DNA of 9,765 nucleotides from Chitinispirillales bacterium (GTDB lineage: Bacteria > Fibrobacterota > Chitinivibrionia > Chitinivibrionales > Chitinispirillaceae), in assembly GCA_031254445.1 (NCBI GenBank), contig JAIRUL010000300.1, positions 1 through 9,765 of the forward strand. Reading direction: 5' to 3'. The notes beneath the pieces are model-generated. The model did no database searches and had not been told where the DNA came from. It was given only the letters and a program-made list of their open reading frames with translations. Positions 1 to 7,025 of the stretch are shown here, one piece after another. Both the position numbers and the translations under genes were made by a program. The first letter of the stretch is position 1, and the number at the start of each line of letters is the position of its first letter.

Positions 1-1766
1 TGCAGCTCCGGGCGCTTTGTGTAGACGCCTAACATATAGGTTGCCGCGTAGTCGCCTAAAGCTTTTGTCAGCACAAACGGCTTCGGATTTTCTTGGACGT
101 GTTCGGTCTTCTGCGCGGCTTCTATCAATAGCTTGTGCGCCCTCTCCCAAACTACGTCGTAGCCGATGTCCACGTCTAACGTTATCACCACCCCGTTGCC
201 GCCGTCGCCCGCGGCTATGCTGTAGTTTATCACGTTGGACGCGAGTATCGTCGAGTTGGGGACGGTGACGATCTCTTTCTTCACGGTTTGCACGCGGATC
301 ACGAAGAGGGTCTTCTCCACCACGTCGCCGTAGACGTCGCCTACCTTTATCCTATCTCCGATTTTGAAGGAGCGCATGTATGTGATCACCATCCCCGCCA
401 TCATGTTCGATATCACGCTCGACGAGCCTATCGAGAAGAGCACGCCTATGAAGACCGAGACGCCTTTGAAGACCATCGATTCCGACTCGGGCAGGAGCGG
501 GAAGATCAGCACTATGGTGAAAGCGTAGATGAATATCCTTAGCAGGTTGAACGTCGCCCGCGCCCAGTCGGGGTAGAACTTAGGTATAAGCAGGCGGCCG
601 GTTTCTATCTCCGTCGCGATGTAGCGCAAGAGCTTTAGGAGGTAGCGCATTAATAGTATGATGACGATGATGCGCAACAGCTTCGGCAAATAGGCCACGA
701 AGCCCTCGCCCATGGAGACGAGCGGGGTGGCGATCCACGAGAAGAGCACGCCCGCTAAGTGGCGCGTCGCCGGAAAGATGGCGAAGAGCATCGGGAACGC
801 CGCGTAGAGCAGCACGGCGTATATAGCGAAGCGCAGGATTTTGGAGACGAAGAGCGCGGCCGACAGCAATTTCGCAGAGGTCAATATTTCGACGTTGCGG
901 ATGCGGACGCCCTTGAACCATTTTTCGCGGTTGTCAACCATCTTGCGGTCGATAACGGCGCTAAATAAGTGGCCCACGAATTTAATTGCGGCGATGAGCG
1001 CTATAATTACCGCAAGCGACAGGCCGACCATCTTGAGGATATTCCAAAGCCCAAGGTTTTTGTCGTAGGAGACGAGGGCGGCGTGCAGCCGCTCCTTTTC
1101 GGCGAGCGCGAATTCATCCCTGCCCGCGCCGACCCAGTAGGCGTCCATATCGGTGATGTTTATTAGCGTGGCATCGTTAAAAACGATGTCGGCGCTCAGG
1201 CCGTTGTCGACGATGGAGAGCGTGTCGAACTTGGCCGAAAACTTTTTTGCCGCTTGCGCTACGCGGCCGCTGTAGAGCGAGGCGCGCTCGGCGGGGTTGA
1301 GCGAGCCGGTTGGGACGTAGAGCGTTATAAACGCGTCGCCGCGAAGAGCGGCGCTAGCTGGCAGCGACAGCGCTTTGACAGAGTCTATTTCGAGCCTATG
1401 GGCGGAGAGCCTTGCGGAATCGTCAGCCAATTGCTTTTTAAGCTGCGACAAAAGCGCATGGCGGTGCAATGAGTCGCTCGACGCTATTTGGGCGGTCAAA
1501 AACGACGTTTTTATCGCAGAGGCCAAGCTGTCCTCGCGATACCGATTTATTAGGTCTATGGCGCGGTAATTATTCCTATAAGCAATGGAATCCGGCACAA
1601 TGGCCTGCGCGTGCTGCTGGGCGGATGTTTGATCCGACGGATGAGATTCCGCGCTGTCAACAGGTTTTGCGGCTGAATCGCCCTCTTCTTGGGCGAAGAG
1701 CGGCGGGAAAGACAGCAGCAGGAATAGCAGCGCCGCTCGTATATGGGTTGACGCGGTGTTGATCAT
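1..1766 (-). CDS. Large MscS-family mechanosensitive channel, 3' end cut by window edge
   Basis: Small-conductance mechanosensitive-type channel of the inner membrane, expected to open under membrane tension and release solutes during osmotic downshock. The first 588 residues are visible. They comprise a signal-peptide-like start (hydrophobic 11-25, ending FAQ), an extracytoplasmic Ala/Ser/Asp-rich helical region to about 235, then hydrophobic segments near 240-262, 300-330, 360-380, 405-425 and 433-462. The last matches the MscS pore helix: Gly/Ser/Ala-rich, with GSSSVISNMMAGM at 447-459, then RSFKIGDRIKVGD at 465-477, and the beta-domain motif VPNS at 502-505. The C-terminal alpha/beta domain begins before the edge. 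With about 240 residues before the first core helix it belongs to the long MscK/YbdG-like class, not the short E. coli MscS. The ATG at 1764-1766 has GAGG 8 bases upstream. It follows pfk after 121 bases and could be co-transcribed. Family is secure; channel conductance and gating are not known. Confidence 0.93.
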   Translation of the reverse strand, partial: MINTASTHIRAALLFLLLSFPPLFAQEEGDSAAKPVDSAESHPSDQTSAQQHAQAIVPDSIAYRNNYRAIDLINRYREDSLASAIKTSFLTAQIASSDSLHRHALLSQLKKQLADDSARLSAHRLEIDSVKALSLPASAALRGDAFITLYVPTGSLNPAERASLYSGRVAQAAKKFSAKFDTLSIVDNGLSADIVFNDATLINITDMDAYWVGAGRDEFALAEKERLHAALVSYDKNLGLWNILKMVGLSLAVIIALIAAIKFVGHLFSAVIDRKMVDNREKWFKGVRIRNVEILTSAKLLSAALFVSKILRFAIYAVLLYAAFPMLFAIFPATRHLAGVLFSWIATPLVSMGEGFVAYLPKLLRIIVIILLMRYLLKLLRYIATEIETGRLLIPKFYPDWARATFNLLRIFIYAFTIVLIFPLLPESESMVFKGVSVFIGVLFSIGSSSVISNMMAGMVITYMRSFKIGDRIKVGDVYGDVVEKTLFVIRVQTVKKEIVTVPNSTILASNVINYSIAAGDGGNGVVITLDVDIGYDVVWERAHKLLIEAAQKTEHVQENPKPFVLTKALGDYAATYMLGVYTKRPEL

Positions 1767-1790
1767 CGGGTACGCCTCGTTCGCGTTGTT

Positions 1791-1818
1791 GGCAACGGGC
1801 AACGGTTAATGGGCAATG
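1791..1818. repeat. Heptamer array A (four CARYGNN units)
   Basis: Four contiguous 7-base units read on the + strand as GGCAACG, GGCAACG, GTTAATG, GGCAATG. Rotated, these fit the consensus CARYGNN shared with four other arrays in the window. It lies in the gap between pfk and the MscS gene. Array B, 37 bases away, has the opposite orientation. Confidence 0.75.
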
Positions 1819-1874
1819 AAAACCGCCTATGCAATGCCGGCAAAGCCGTTCCGCCATTGTTCACTGCCCATTGA
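1806..1874 (-). other. Long imperfect stem-loop between pfk and the MscS gene
   Basis: TTAATGGGCAATGAA at 1806-1820 is the inverted repeat of TTCACTGCCCATTGA at 1860-1874. Thirteen of 15 positions match, and in minus-strand RNA one of the two mismatches becomes a G-U wobble. The 39-base loop holds a small CGGC/GCCG hairpin (1838-1848). It sits 14 bases past the pfk stop codon. No T-tract follows on the minus strand, so it is a poor intrinsic terminator. It may stabilise the pfk mRNA 3' end or attenuate read-through into the channel gene. The stem is made of heptamer arrays A and B. Confidence 0.45.
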
Positions 1875-1875
1875 A
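1855..1875. repeat. Heptamer array B (three units, opposite orientation to A)
   Basis: The + strand reads CATTGTT, CACTGCC, CATTGAA; on the minus strand this is CAATG/CAGTG/CAATG at 7-base steps, the same family as array A but inverted. It ends 13 bases before the pfk stop codon. Confidence 0.65.
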
Positions 1876-1887
1876 CATGCCTTGCCA

Positions 1888-3213
1888 TCAGTTCAGCATC
1901 AAATTCGGCTGCCCCGTCGACTCTACCACGTCTCTCCACAGCGCGCTTTTGGGGTTGATGCAGTTGCGTTTGGCCACCGCCAGCGCCGTTGGGATGTGCA
2001 CGAAAGTGTCGTTTACGTGGCTAATGAGCATCTTTGTTTTCCCGGCCATCGCGGCGTGGACGGCGTGGGTGCCGAGGCGCGCGCAGTAGATGGAGTCTAT
2101 CGGGTTCGCGGCGGTGGCGCGTATCGTGTAGCTTGGGTCGATGTACTTCAGGTTGATGTCGACGTTTTTCGACTTGAAGTAGCTGCTTATCTTGTCTTTC
2201 ATGAAAACGCCGATGTCGCCGAGCTTCTTGTTGCCGGAGGCGTCGGTTTCAGTGGACGCGGCCGCTAGGTGCTCCTGCCCCGCGCCCTCGGCTACGATGA
2301 CTAATGCGTGGCCGCGCTTCATCAGGCGCCGCTCCAAATGCTTCAAGAAGCCGTTTTCGCCGTCTAAGTCGAAGCGCACTTCGGGGACGAGGGCGAAATT
2401 GGCCTCCCTAGAGGCTATCGCGGTGTACGCGGTGATGAAGCCGGCTTCGCGGCCCATCAGCTTGACTAGGCCGATGCCGTTCACGGCGTTTTCCGCCTCG
2501 ACGTGCGCGTCGGCGGCGGACTCCACGGCCTCGGAGACGGCGGTCTCGAAGCCGAAAGATTTTTCGATGAAGCTTAGGTCGTTGTCTATCGTTTTAGGGA
2601 TGCCGACAACCGCCACCTTGAGCCCGCGGCGCGCGACCTCTTCGGCGATGTCCAAGGTGCCGCGCTGCGTCCCGTCGCCGCCTACCGTGAAGAGCTGGTT
2701 TATCCCCTCCCTTTCTATCCGGTCGACCATTTCGATTGTGCGCCGCCCGTGCCCGCGCGACGATCCCAGCATCGTGCCGCCTATGCGGTGTATGCTGTGG
2801 ACGATATCGGGCTTGAGCGGGACGAACTGGTGGCCGAACTCCGGCAGGAAGCCGCGGAACCCGTACCGCACGCCGGAGATGCGCCGCACGCCGTACTGAT
2901 ACCAGAGCGCGTAGACGATGGCCCTGATCACGTCGTTTAGCCCGGGGCACAGCCCGCCGCAGGTGACAACCGCCGCATGGACCTTTTGGGGGTCAAAGAA
3001 GAGCAGCTCCCGCGGCCCCGCCTTTTCGATCAGGTGGTGGTGGTTGTAGACAATCATGTCGCCGGGTATGGCGTCTATGTTGAAGATGATGTACTCGTCG
3101 TCCTGCACATAGTTGGCAATCATGTCGCCTAAGCGCTTGGAAAGGGTGACCGGCGACGGTATGTTGGCCGGGCCAAGCGTGGGGATTGTGAAGTTGTGTC
3201 CGTGTAAATTCAT
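1888..3213 (-). CDS. pfkA: 6-phosphofructokinase, long-form (group with N-terminal extension), probably ATP-dependent
   Basis: Phosphorylates fructose 6-phosphate to fructose 1,6-bisphosphate in cytosolic glycolysis. The 441-residue protein has an N-terminal extension of about 78 residues before the PFK core, which starts at AAVVTCGGLCPGLND (80-94). Core motifs are GGDGT at 178-182, PKTIDND at 206-212 (D210 the expected catalytic base), MGREAG at 253-258 for sugar phosphate binding, AEG at 308-310, and YIDPSYTIRA at 357-366. In this superfamily, Gly as the fourth residue of GGDG usually marks ATP use, while Asp marks pyrophosphate use. PKT rather than PGT is seen in PPi enzymes but also in the ATP-dependent long forms of trypanosomes and Treponema (TP0108 type), which this protein resembles. 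I therefore infer ATP as donor without certainty. The ATG has AGGA 7 bases upstream. The gene stands 151 bases from its upstream neighbour, so it probably has its own promoter. Confidence 0.93.
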   Translation of the reverse strand: MNLHGHNFTIPTLGPANIPSPVTLSKRLGDMIANYVQDDEYIIFNIDAIPGDMIVYNHHHLIEKAGPRELLFFDPQKVHAAVVTCGGLCPGLNDVIRAIVYALWYQYGVRRISGVRYGFRGFLPEFGHQFVPLKPDIVHSIHRIGGTMLGSSRGHGRRTIEMVDRIEREGINQLFTVGGDGTQRGTLDIAEEVARRGLKVAVVGIPKTIDNDLSFIEKSFGFETAVSEAVESAADAHVEAENAVNGIGLVKLMGREAGFITAYTAIASREANFALVPEVRFDLDGENGFLKHLERRLMKRGHALVIVAEGAGQEHLAAASTETDASGNKKLGDIGVFMKDKISSYFKSKNVDINLKYIDPSYTIRATAANPIDSIYCARLGTHAVHAAMAGKTKMLISHVNDTFVHIPTALAVAKRNCINPKSALWRDVVESTGQPNLMLN

Positions 3214-3270
3214 GAGGCGGTCCTATTCCTTATAGTTTGCTATGGTGGTTAATGATGTCAATTTTATACG
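3214..3270 (-). promoter_or_regulatory. Leader of pfk: AGGA ribosome site and a possible TTGACA box
   Basis: On the minus strand AGGA ends 7 bases before the pfk ATG. About 40 bases further up is an exact TTGACA hexamer (+ strand tgtcaa near 3256), followed by TATAAG. The spacing of 21 bases is longer than the usual 16-18, so the promoter call is weak; the ribosome site is better supported. Confidence 0.35.
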
Positions 3271-3305
3271 CCTTAGCTTTTTGCAAAACCGGCCCATCGG
3301 CAACC

Positions 3306-3340
3306 GCGGGCGCATCGGCCCGCCCCCGCGCGACGGGGCG
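3306..3340 (-). terminator. Two abutting GC-rich hairpins after the small secreted-protein gene
   Basis: GCGGGC (3306-3311) pairs with GCCCGC (3318-3323), and CGCCCC (3321-3326) pairs with GGGGCG (3335-3340). The two stems share three bases, so they are alternatives rather than simultaneous. They lie 25-60 bases past the stop of the 3365-3976 gene, where a terminator is expected. No adjacent T-run follows on the minus strand, so this is at best an atypical terminator. Confidence 0.3.
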
Positions 3341-3364
3341 TCTGTAACGGTAAACCGGCGTTAG

Positions 3365-3976
3365 CTAATCCGACGTCCTCTCGGCCGCCGCCCGCGCCGC
3401 GCCTTCCTTGGTGAACGATATGCCTATCGCCGGCTGCCTGTCCGTGGTCTCTTTCAGCTCCATCTCGCCGAACGAGCCCTTGAACATCTTGTACTCGGTA
3501 ATCTGGAACCTCTTTATCTCCATGATGTCGCCGCCCTCCCCGCCGATTAAGAAGTCGCCCTTGCGGCCGTCCTTTGCGGCGACTTTCGTGCCGTAGTCGT
3601 AAATGTAATCGATTTCGCCGATCTTAATCTCAACGGCCTCGCTGTTGCCGGCCTTTATCCGCATGCCGGGCAGGCTTGAGACCTTGCCCTTGGCGCTGTG
3701 GCCGTTGCCCTCTATGTAGCCGGCCGAGAAGAACTGGAAGTTCATGCCGGCGTTTAAGGTGATTTGGCCCTCGCCGGGGAAAGTGCGCTTCAGATTGACG
3801 TCGTAGTCGCCAAGGTAGATGCGCCAATAAAGCACCTCGTGGATCTTCTTGTCGGTATCGACGTACCACGCCTTCCTCTCGACCATGCCGCGCTGGCCCC
3901 CCTGAGCGAAAACGGCGCCCACGGAGAACATCAGAACGGCGGCGAAGACAACGGACACGCGCGCAATGCGGTTCAT
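3365..3976 (-). CDS. Small secreted protein of unknown function
   Basis: I do not recognise a family. The 203-residue protein starts with a clear Sec signal peptide: basic MNRIAR, hydrophobic 7-23, and likely cleavage after AFA at about residue 24. There is no lipobox cysteine and no later membrane segment, so the mature part of about 179 residues should be periplasmic or exported. The mature region is rich in Gly, Lys and aromatic residues in alternating short hydrophobic/charged stretches, which suggests a mostly beta fold. Examples are the WRIYLGDYDV region at 51-60 and IGEIDYIYDYG at 119-129. The C-terminus is polar and Ala/Arg rich. The start is fixed by a perfect Shine-Dalgarno sequence just upstream. 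Flanking gaps of 77 and 151 bases and AT-rich DNA ahead suggest a monocistronic unit. Confidence 0.8.
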   Translation of the reverse strand: MNRIARVSVVFAAVLMFSVGAVFAQGGQRGMVERKAWYVDTDKKIHEVLYWRIYLGDYDVNLKRTFPGEGQITLNAGMNFQFFSAGYIEGNGHSAKGKVSSLPGMRIKAGNSEAVEIKIGEIDYIYDYGTKVAAKDGRKGDFLIGGEGGDIMEIKRFQITEYKMFKGSFGEMELKETTDRQPAIGISFTKEGAARAAAERTSD

Positions 3977-3978
3977 AA

Positions 3979-3986
3979 CACCTCCT
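3979..3986 (-). promoter_or_regulatory. Perfect 8-base Shine-Dalgarno of the secreted-protein gene
   Basis: The minus strand reads AGGAGGTG, fully complementary to the canonical 16S rRNA 3' tail, with AGGAGG ending 4 bases before the ATG at 3974-3976. This is the strongest ribosome site in the window and shows that the organism uses Shine-Dalgarno initiation. The 55 bases further upstream (about 3987-4040) are very AT-rich and likely hold the promoter, but no single -10/-35 pair stands out. Confidence 0.75.
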
Positions 3987-4053
3987 ATAGCGTTATTATG
4001 TAATTAATACGACATAAAATATAATATAATTAACGGGACGCGCGCCAAGCAAA

Positions 4054-5115
4054 TTATCTTTTATGCCGCATCGGTATCTCCCGCCAGAGCCCCGTAACGG
4101 CGTCCTTGACGAGCTTTATGTGCGGCGTCTCCCCGCCGTCGAAGACAGTCAGCTCCTTGTCGGTTATGACCGTCTTGCCCTGGAGCGTCACCCCCAAGTT
4201 GCAGATGCTCCTGTATTGGGTGATGAGGAAGTCTTTGATCCTCTCGAAGTCGTCGCGGCTCTCGTTGAAAGTGAAGAATAGGGCGTCCACGCCGCGGGGC
4301 TTGAGCTCTTCGTAGATTTTCACCGGCAGCGCCCTGAGCCGGCGGAGGTTCTCGTACTCGCCGCGGGAGAGGACGGAGCGCTTGTCCGTGAAGAGCACGT
4401 AGCTGAACGCCGCCTCGGGGAAGAGCTCTTTTAGCGGCGCGAAGAGGTTATTTACCAAATCGTCGCAGTTGACGTTTATCTTCTCAAGTTTGCTTTCGAG
4501 GACGAGGATGTGCCGCCGCCCGCCGCAACGGTAGTCGAAGAACCCGTCGAGCTCCTTTATGTTCTCGTACCCGAACTTGCCGTGCACCGCTTCGCCGGTC
4601 TGCCCGGTCTGCCGGAGGATGATTAGGTTCGGGTAGCGCTGGATTTTGAGGACGTACTCTTCGGTGTGGGCGACGATGTAGCCGTCGCGGTTTTTGGGGT
4701 CGAACCCCACGTCGAAGACGCCGCCCATCTTGCCCCTTTTGCTCCAGTGCTTGAGGAAATATTTTGTTATCCGCCGCGCGATGCGCTCCGCCACCTCGCC
4801 CAAAATGTTGCCCTGCGCCGCCGCGTCCCACGGGTAGGGCGAATTCAGCATGTCGGAGACGGTGACCACGGGGTAGCTGCACCCGCCAATGCGGTACTCA
4901 AGGAGGATTTTGTCTAACGACGGGCGGTTGTCGTTTATCGCATCGTTGACATTATGCAGCTTGAACGCGCCCCTTACGCCGTGGCTTCGCTTGACGGAGT
5001 AGATGAACTCGCCGCCCGCGTAAGGCTGCCACCTAACGGGCATAAATTCGTAAAACGGGCTCTGTTCGGCGCAAACCATAGGTTCGTTAATATTGGTTAT
5101 GATATTGTTTGCCAT
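4054..5115 (-). CDS. Putative PD-(D/E)XK-fold nuclease-like protein, orphan
   Basis: No named family is recognised. From the ATG at 5113-5115 the protein has 353 residues, no signal peptide and no membrane segment, so it is cytosolic. Its centre follows the order of a PD-(D/E)XK nuclease core: a helix with acidic residues (GEVAERIARRIT, 106-117), then KELDGFFDY (187-195) offering D190 or D194, then a hydrophobic strand ending ILVLESK (203-209) with E207 and K209 as the E-x-K pair, then a helix (about 217-232) and a strand SYVLFT (238-243). The spacing from D to ExK of 13-17 residues is usual for the fold. Function (restriction, repair, defence or a degenerate fold) cannot be told. An in-frame TTG lies 9 bases upstream, but neither start has a Shine-Dalgarno sequence. 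No methyltransferase or other partner lies nearby; neighbours are an outer-membrane protein and a secreted protein. Confidence 0.75.
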   Translation of the reverse strand: MANNIITNINEPMVCAEQSPFYEFMPVRWQPYAGGEFIYSVKRSHGVRGAFKLHNVNDAINDNRPSLDKILLEYRIGGCSYPVVTVSDMLNSPYPWDAAAQGNILGEVAERIARRITKYFLKHWSKRGKMGGVFDVGFDPKNRDGYIVAHTEEYVLKIQRYPNLIILRQTGQTGEAVHGKFGYENIKELDGFFDYRCGGRRHILVLESKLEKINVNCDDLVNNLFAPLKELFPEAAFSYVLFTDKRSVLSRGEYENLRRLRALPVKIYEELKPRGVDALFFTFNESRDDFERIKDFLITQYRSICNLGVTLQGKTVITDKELTVFDGGETPHIKLVKDAVTGLWREIPMRHKR

Positions 5116-5160
5116 TATGATCAATTGTTATGATTTTGTATTATTGTTTGTCAATAATTA
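5116..5160 (-). promoter_or_regulatory. AT-rich promoter region of the nuclease-like gene
   Basis: On the minus strand an exact TTGACA (+ strand 5149-5154) is followed after 16 bases by CATAAC (5127-5132), four of six matches to a sigma-70 -10 box. Transcription would then start near 5120, only a few bases before the ATG at 5115, which would make the mRNA nearly leaderless. This agrees with the absence of a Shine-Dalgarno sequence. Sequence evidence only. Confidence 0.4.
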
Positions 5161-5191
5161 TCAACCAATAGCCCCGCCAATATGCGCCGCG

Positions 5192-6976
5192 CTACCTGCT
5201 CGAGTAGTGCAGCCTCAGCCAAATTCCGTGCGTCGACGTGTGCACCGGCGCGTCTAATTCTGTTGGCTGCTTTAGGCTTTGCCTATATGTATAGTCTAAG
5301 TTCAAGCTGCGGTGGAGCCGCCACGACAGCGTTCCGTTAAATTCGAAGTCTGGCCGCGATAGGCGCTGCAGCGGCGCGAAGAGTTTGAACTCCCCCTCCG
5401 CGCTCCCGAGCGCCCCGATCCTCACGGTGGCGCCAAGCGACGTCTGCGGGCCGACCTCGAAGATGTTGACCCGCTCTTCGGGGTAGAGCACGATGCTGTT
5501 CGACACGACGCTCTTTTGCTCGAGCGAATCCTCCGATACGTACTTCACCCTGCGGTCTTCGATTATCCGGTGCCGGTCGTCGTACCGAGAGTAATTGCCC
5601 CCGGCCCCAAGCCGCGCCTTGGCCTCGAAGTAGCGCCGCGTGGTGAGGTCGAAGTTCACGCCCGCGCCGAGCTCAACGATGAGCGGGGAGAAAGCCGGCT
5701 CGACCATGTACACCTGCGAGGTATCGAGCCCCGCGGCCTCGTCGAACACGTAGCCCGCGTCGGTAAAACTGAAGCCGATCTCTTTCCCGCGCCTTATCTT
5801 GGAATCGAAAAATTTGGTGTTGGACTCGGCGCGGGCGTATGGGCCAAGCCAGTTCAGGATTCTCCATATAAAGATGCTCGATACGAGCAGGCGGTCGGGG
5901 TTGTTGACCATGTTTTCCAGCTTATCGTCCGCGAGGTTGATGCCTTCGTCAAGCCGCAGGCGCGTGCTCCACTCTACGGGCTTTTTCCTATATAAGAGCC
6001 ACGCGTCTATGAGCCCGCCGAGCGTAAAGGCGCTTGCCGCGATGGCGGCCTCGTGGTCAATCTCCGCGTTGAACTGCGTGTTTATCCCGATGTTTACCCC
6101 GAAGCGCCAGTTCGACGTAAGCCTCGCCGTCGGCGCAAGGTGTATGGTCCCTCCGCCCCTTATGCGGAAGTCGCTTGGGTCTTGGATGAGCAAAAACGTC
6201 GTAAGTTCCCCGGGCATTAGGCGCACGGTCACAAAGTTCGTAAGCGTGTTGTACCCCTCGCCCGCGCCCAAAATCTTGTAGATGCCGGGCTTCAAAATCC
6301 AGGCCTTCACCGTTTCGCCGAGCTCAATGCTCGCCCCGTAGCCGCGCCCGTAGGGGTCGAATTCGTCTATCCGCACAAGCTCGTACTCGCCCTTCAGCGC
6401 GATTCCCTGCTCGTCGACCACGTCTATCACAAGCCCCGACCAGTCGGGCGCCAATGGCCGCTTGGCGCCCTCCTCTATTTTGATATTTTTGACGATGCGC
6501 TGCTGCTTGGAGCCGCTGCCGAGCGCCACCCTATATTCCCCCGGTTCAAGCGTGAGGGTGCGCCCGGGTTCCGACGAGGCGACCAAGCCGCCCCTTAGGT
6601 CGAACACCTCGATGTCCGGCTCCGAATTCGTCTCCGTATAGGTGGGGATGAATAGCCCCCCCTTGCCGTAGGGCACGATGGTCTCGTCGGCCGCCATTTG
6701 CACGGAGAGCGGCTGCGCGTTCCAAGTGGACATGGCCTCTTCAAGCCAAGGGCGCCCGGCCCGCGCCGCCTTCGCCGCAGCCGTGTCTATGGCCGTAGCC
6801 CCGCCGTCGCCGCGGCCGCGCTTCACGCTGAATATCTGCTGGTCGGTCAACTCCTCCCCGGGAAGCTCGGGCGGCGGGGCGGGGGCGGACGGCAGGGGGA
6901 TTAGAAACGGCAAGAGGCAGGCGCAGCGAAGCAGCGCCAGTGCGGGTAAACGTTTTTTTTGGCCTTGTGTCAGCAT
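5192..6976 (-). CDS. Putative outer-membrane beta-barrel protein of the MCE cluster
   Basis: A 594-residue exported protein. It starts with a signal peptide (KKR at 7-9, hydrophobic about 10-28, cleavage near APA at 31-33), then a Pro-rich and Ala/Gly-rich linker to about 90. Two beta-sandwich-like segments with PEGA-type turns follow: LEPGEYRVALG at 143-153 and LKPGIYKILGAG at 228-239. From about 280 to the end, alternating amphipathic strands with many aromatic residues, acidic turns and a C-terminal strand (LRLHY) suggest an outer-membrane barrel. I cannot name the family; parts of the barrel recall DUF3078-like proteins, uncertainly. Its gene starts 41 bases after the lipoprotein gene, so it should belong to the same transcript. 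It is a candidate for the outer-membrane end of the lipid pathway. I chose the ATG at 6974-6976 because the upstream TTG (7019-7021) would translate repeat DNA ahead of the signal peptide. Confidence 0.78.
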   Translation of the reverse strand: MLTQGQKKRLPALALLRCACLLPFLIPLPSAPAPPPELPGEELTDQQIFSVKRGRGDGGATAIDTAAAKAARAGRPWLEEAMSTWNAQPLSVQMAADETIVPYGKGGLFIPTYTETNSEPDIEVFDLRGGLVASSEPGRTLTLEPGEYRVALGSGSKQQRIVKNIKIEEGAKRPLAPDWSGLVIDVVDEQGIALKGEYELVRIDEFDPYGRGYGASIELGETVKAWILKPGIYKILGAGEGYNTLTNFVTVRLMPGELTTFLLIQDPSDFRIRGGGTIHLAPTARLTSNWRFGVNIGINTQFNAEIDHEAAIAASAFTLGGLIDAWLLYRKKPVEWSTRLRLDEGINLADDKLENMVNNPDRLLVSSIFIWRILNWLGPYARAESNTKFFDSKIRRGKEIGFSFTDAGYVFDEAAGLDTSQVYMVEPAFSPLIVELGAGVNFDLTTRRYFEAKARLGAGGNYSRYDDRHRIIEDRRVKYVSEDSLEQKSVVSNSIVLYPEERVNIFEVGPQTSLGATVRIGALGSAEGEFKLFAPLQRLSRPDFEFNGTLSWRLHRSLNLDYTYRQSLKQPTELDAPVHTSTHGIWLRLHYSSR

Positions 6977-6990
6977 AGCGTAGTTCTTTT

Positions 6991-7025
6991 CAATGTTCAG
7001 CGCGCAATGCCCAATCCTCAATCCC
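6991..7025. repeat. Heptamer array C (five CARYGNN-type units)
   Basis: Five contiguous units read on the + strand as CAATGTT, CAGCGCG, CAATGCC, CAATCCT, CAATCCC. The array fills the gap between the lipoprotein gene and the outer-membrane protein gene, and its end overlaps the lipoprotein stop codon at 7018-7020. Confidence 0.85.

Noticed and set aside
17..1762. Short + strand open frames opposite the MscS gene.
   Set aside because: They are shadows of a continuous 588-codon minus-strand frame with clear MscS motifs that runs off the window.
1657..1857. Minus-strand open frame covering the start of the MscS gene in another frame.
   Set aside because: It is Arg/Cys rich, has no motif, and overlaps the signal peptide coding region of the MscS gene, which has a ribosome site.
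6977..7021. TTG start at 7019-7021 for the outer-membrane protein, overlapping the lipoprotein stop.
   Set aside because: It would add 15 residues translated from heptamer array C in front of a normal signal peptide; the ATG at 6974-6976 gives a standard basic-hydrophobic start. The TTG cannot be fully excluded.
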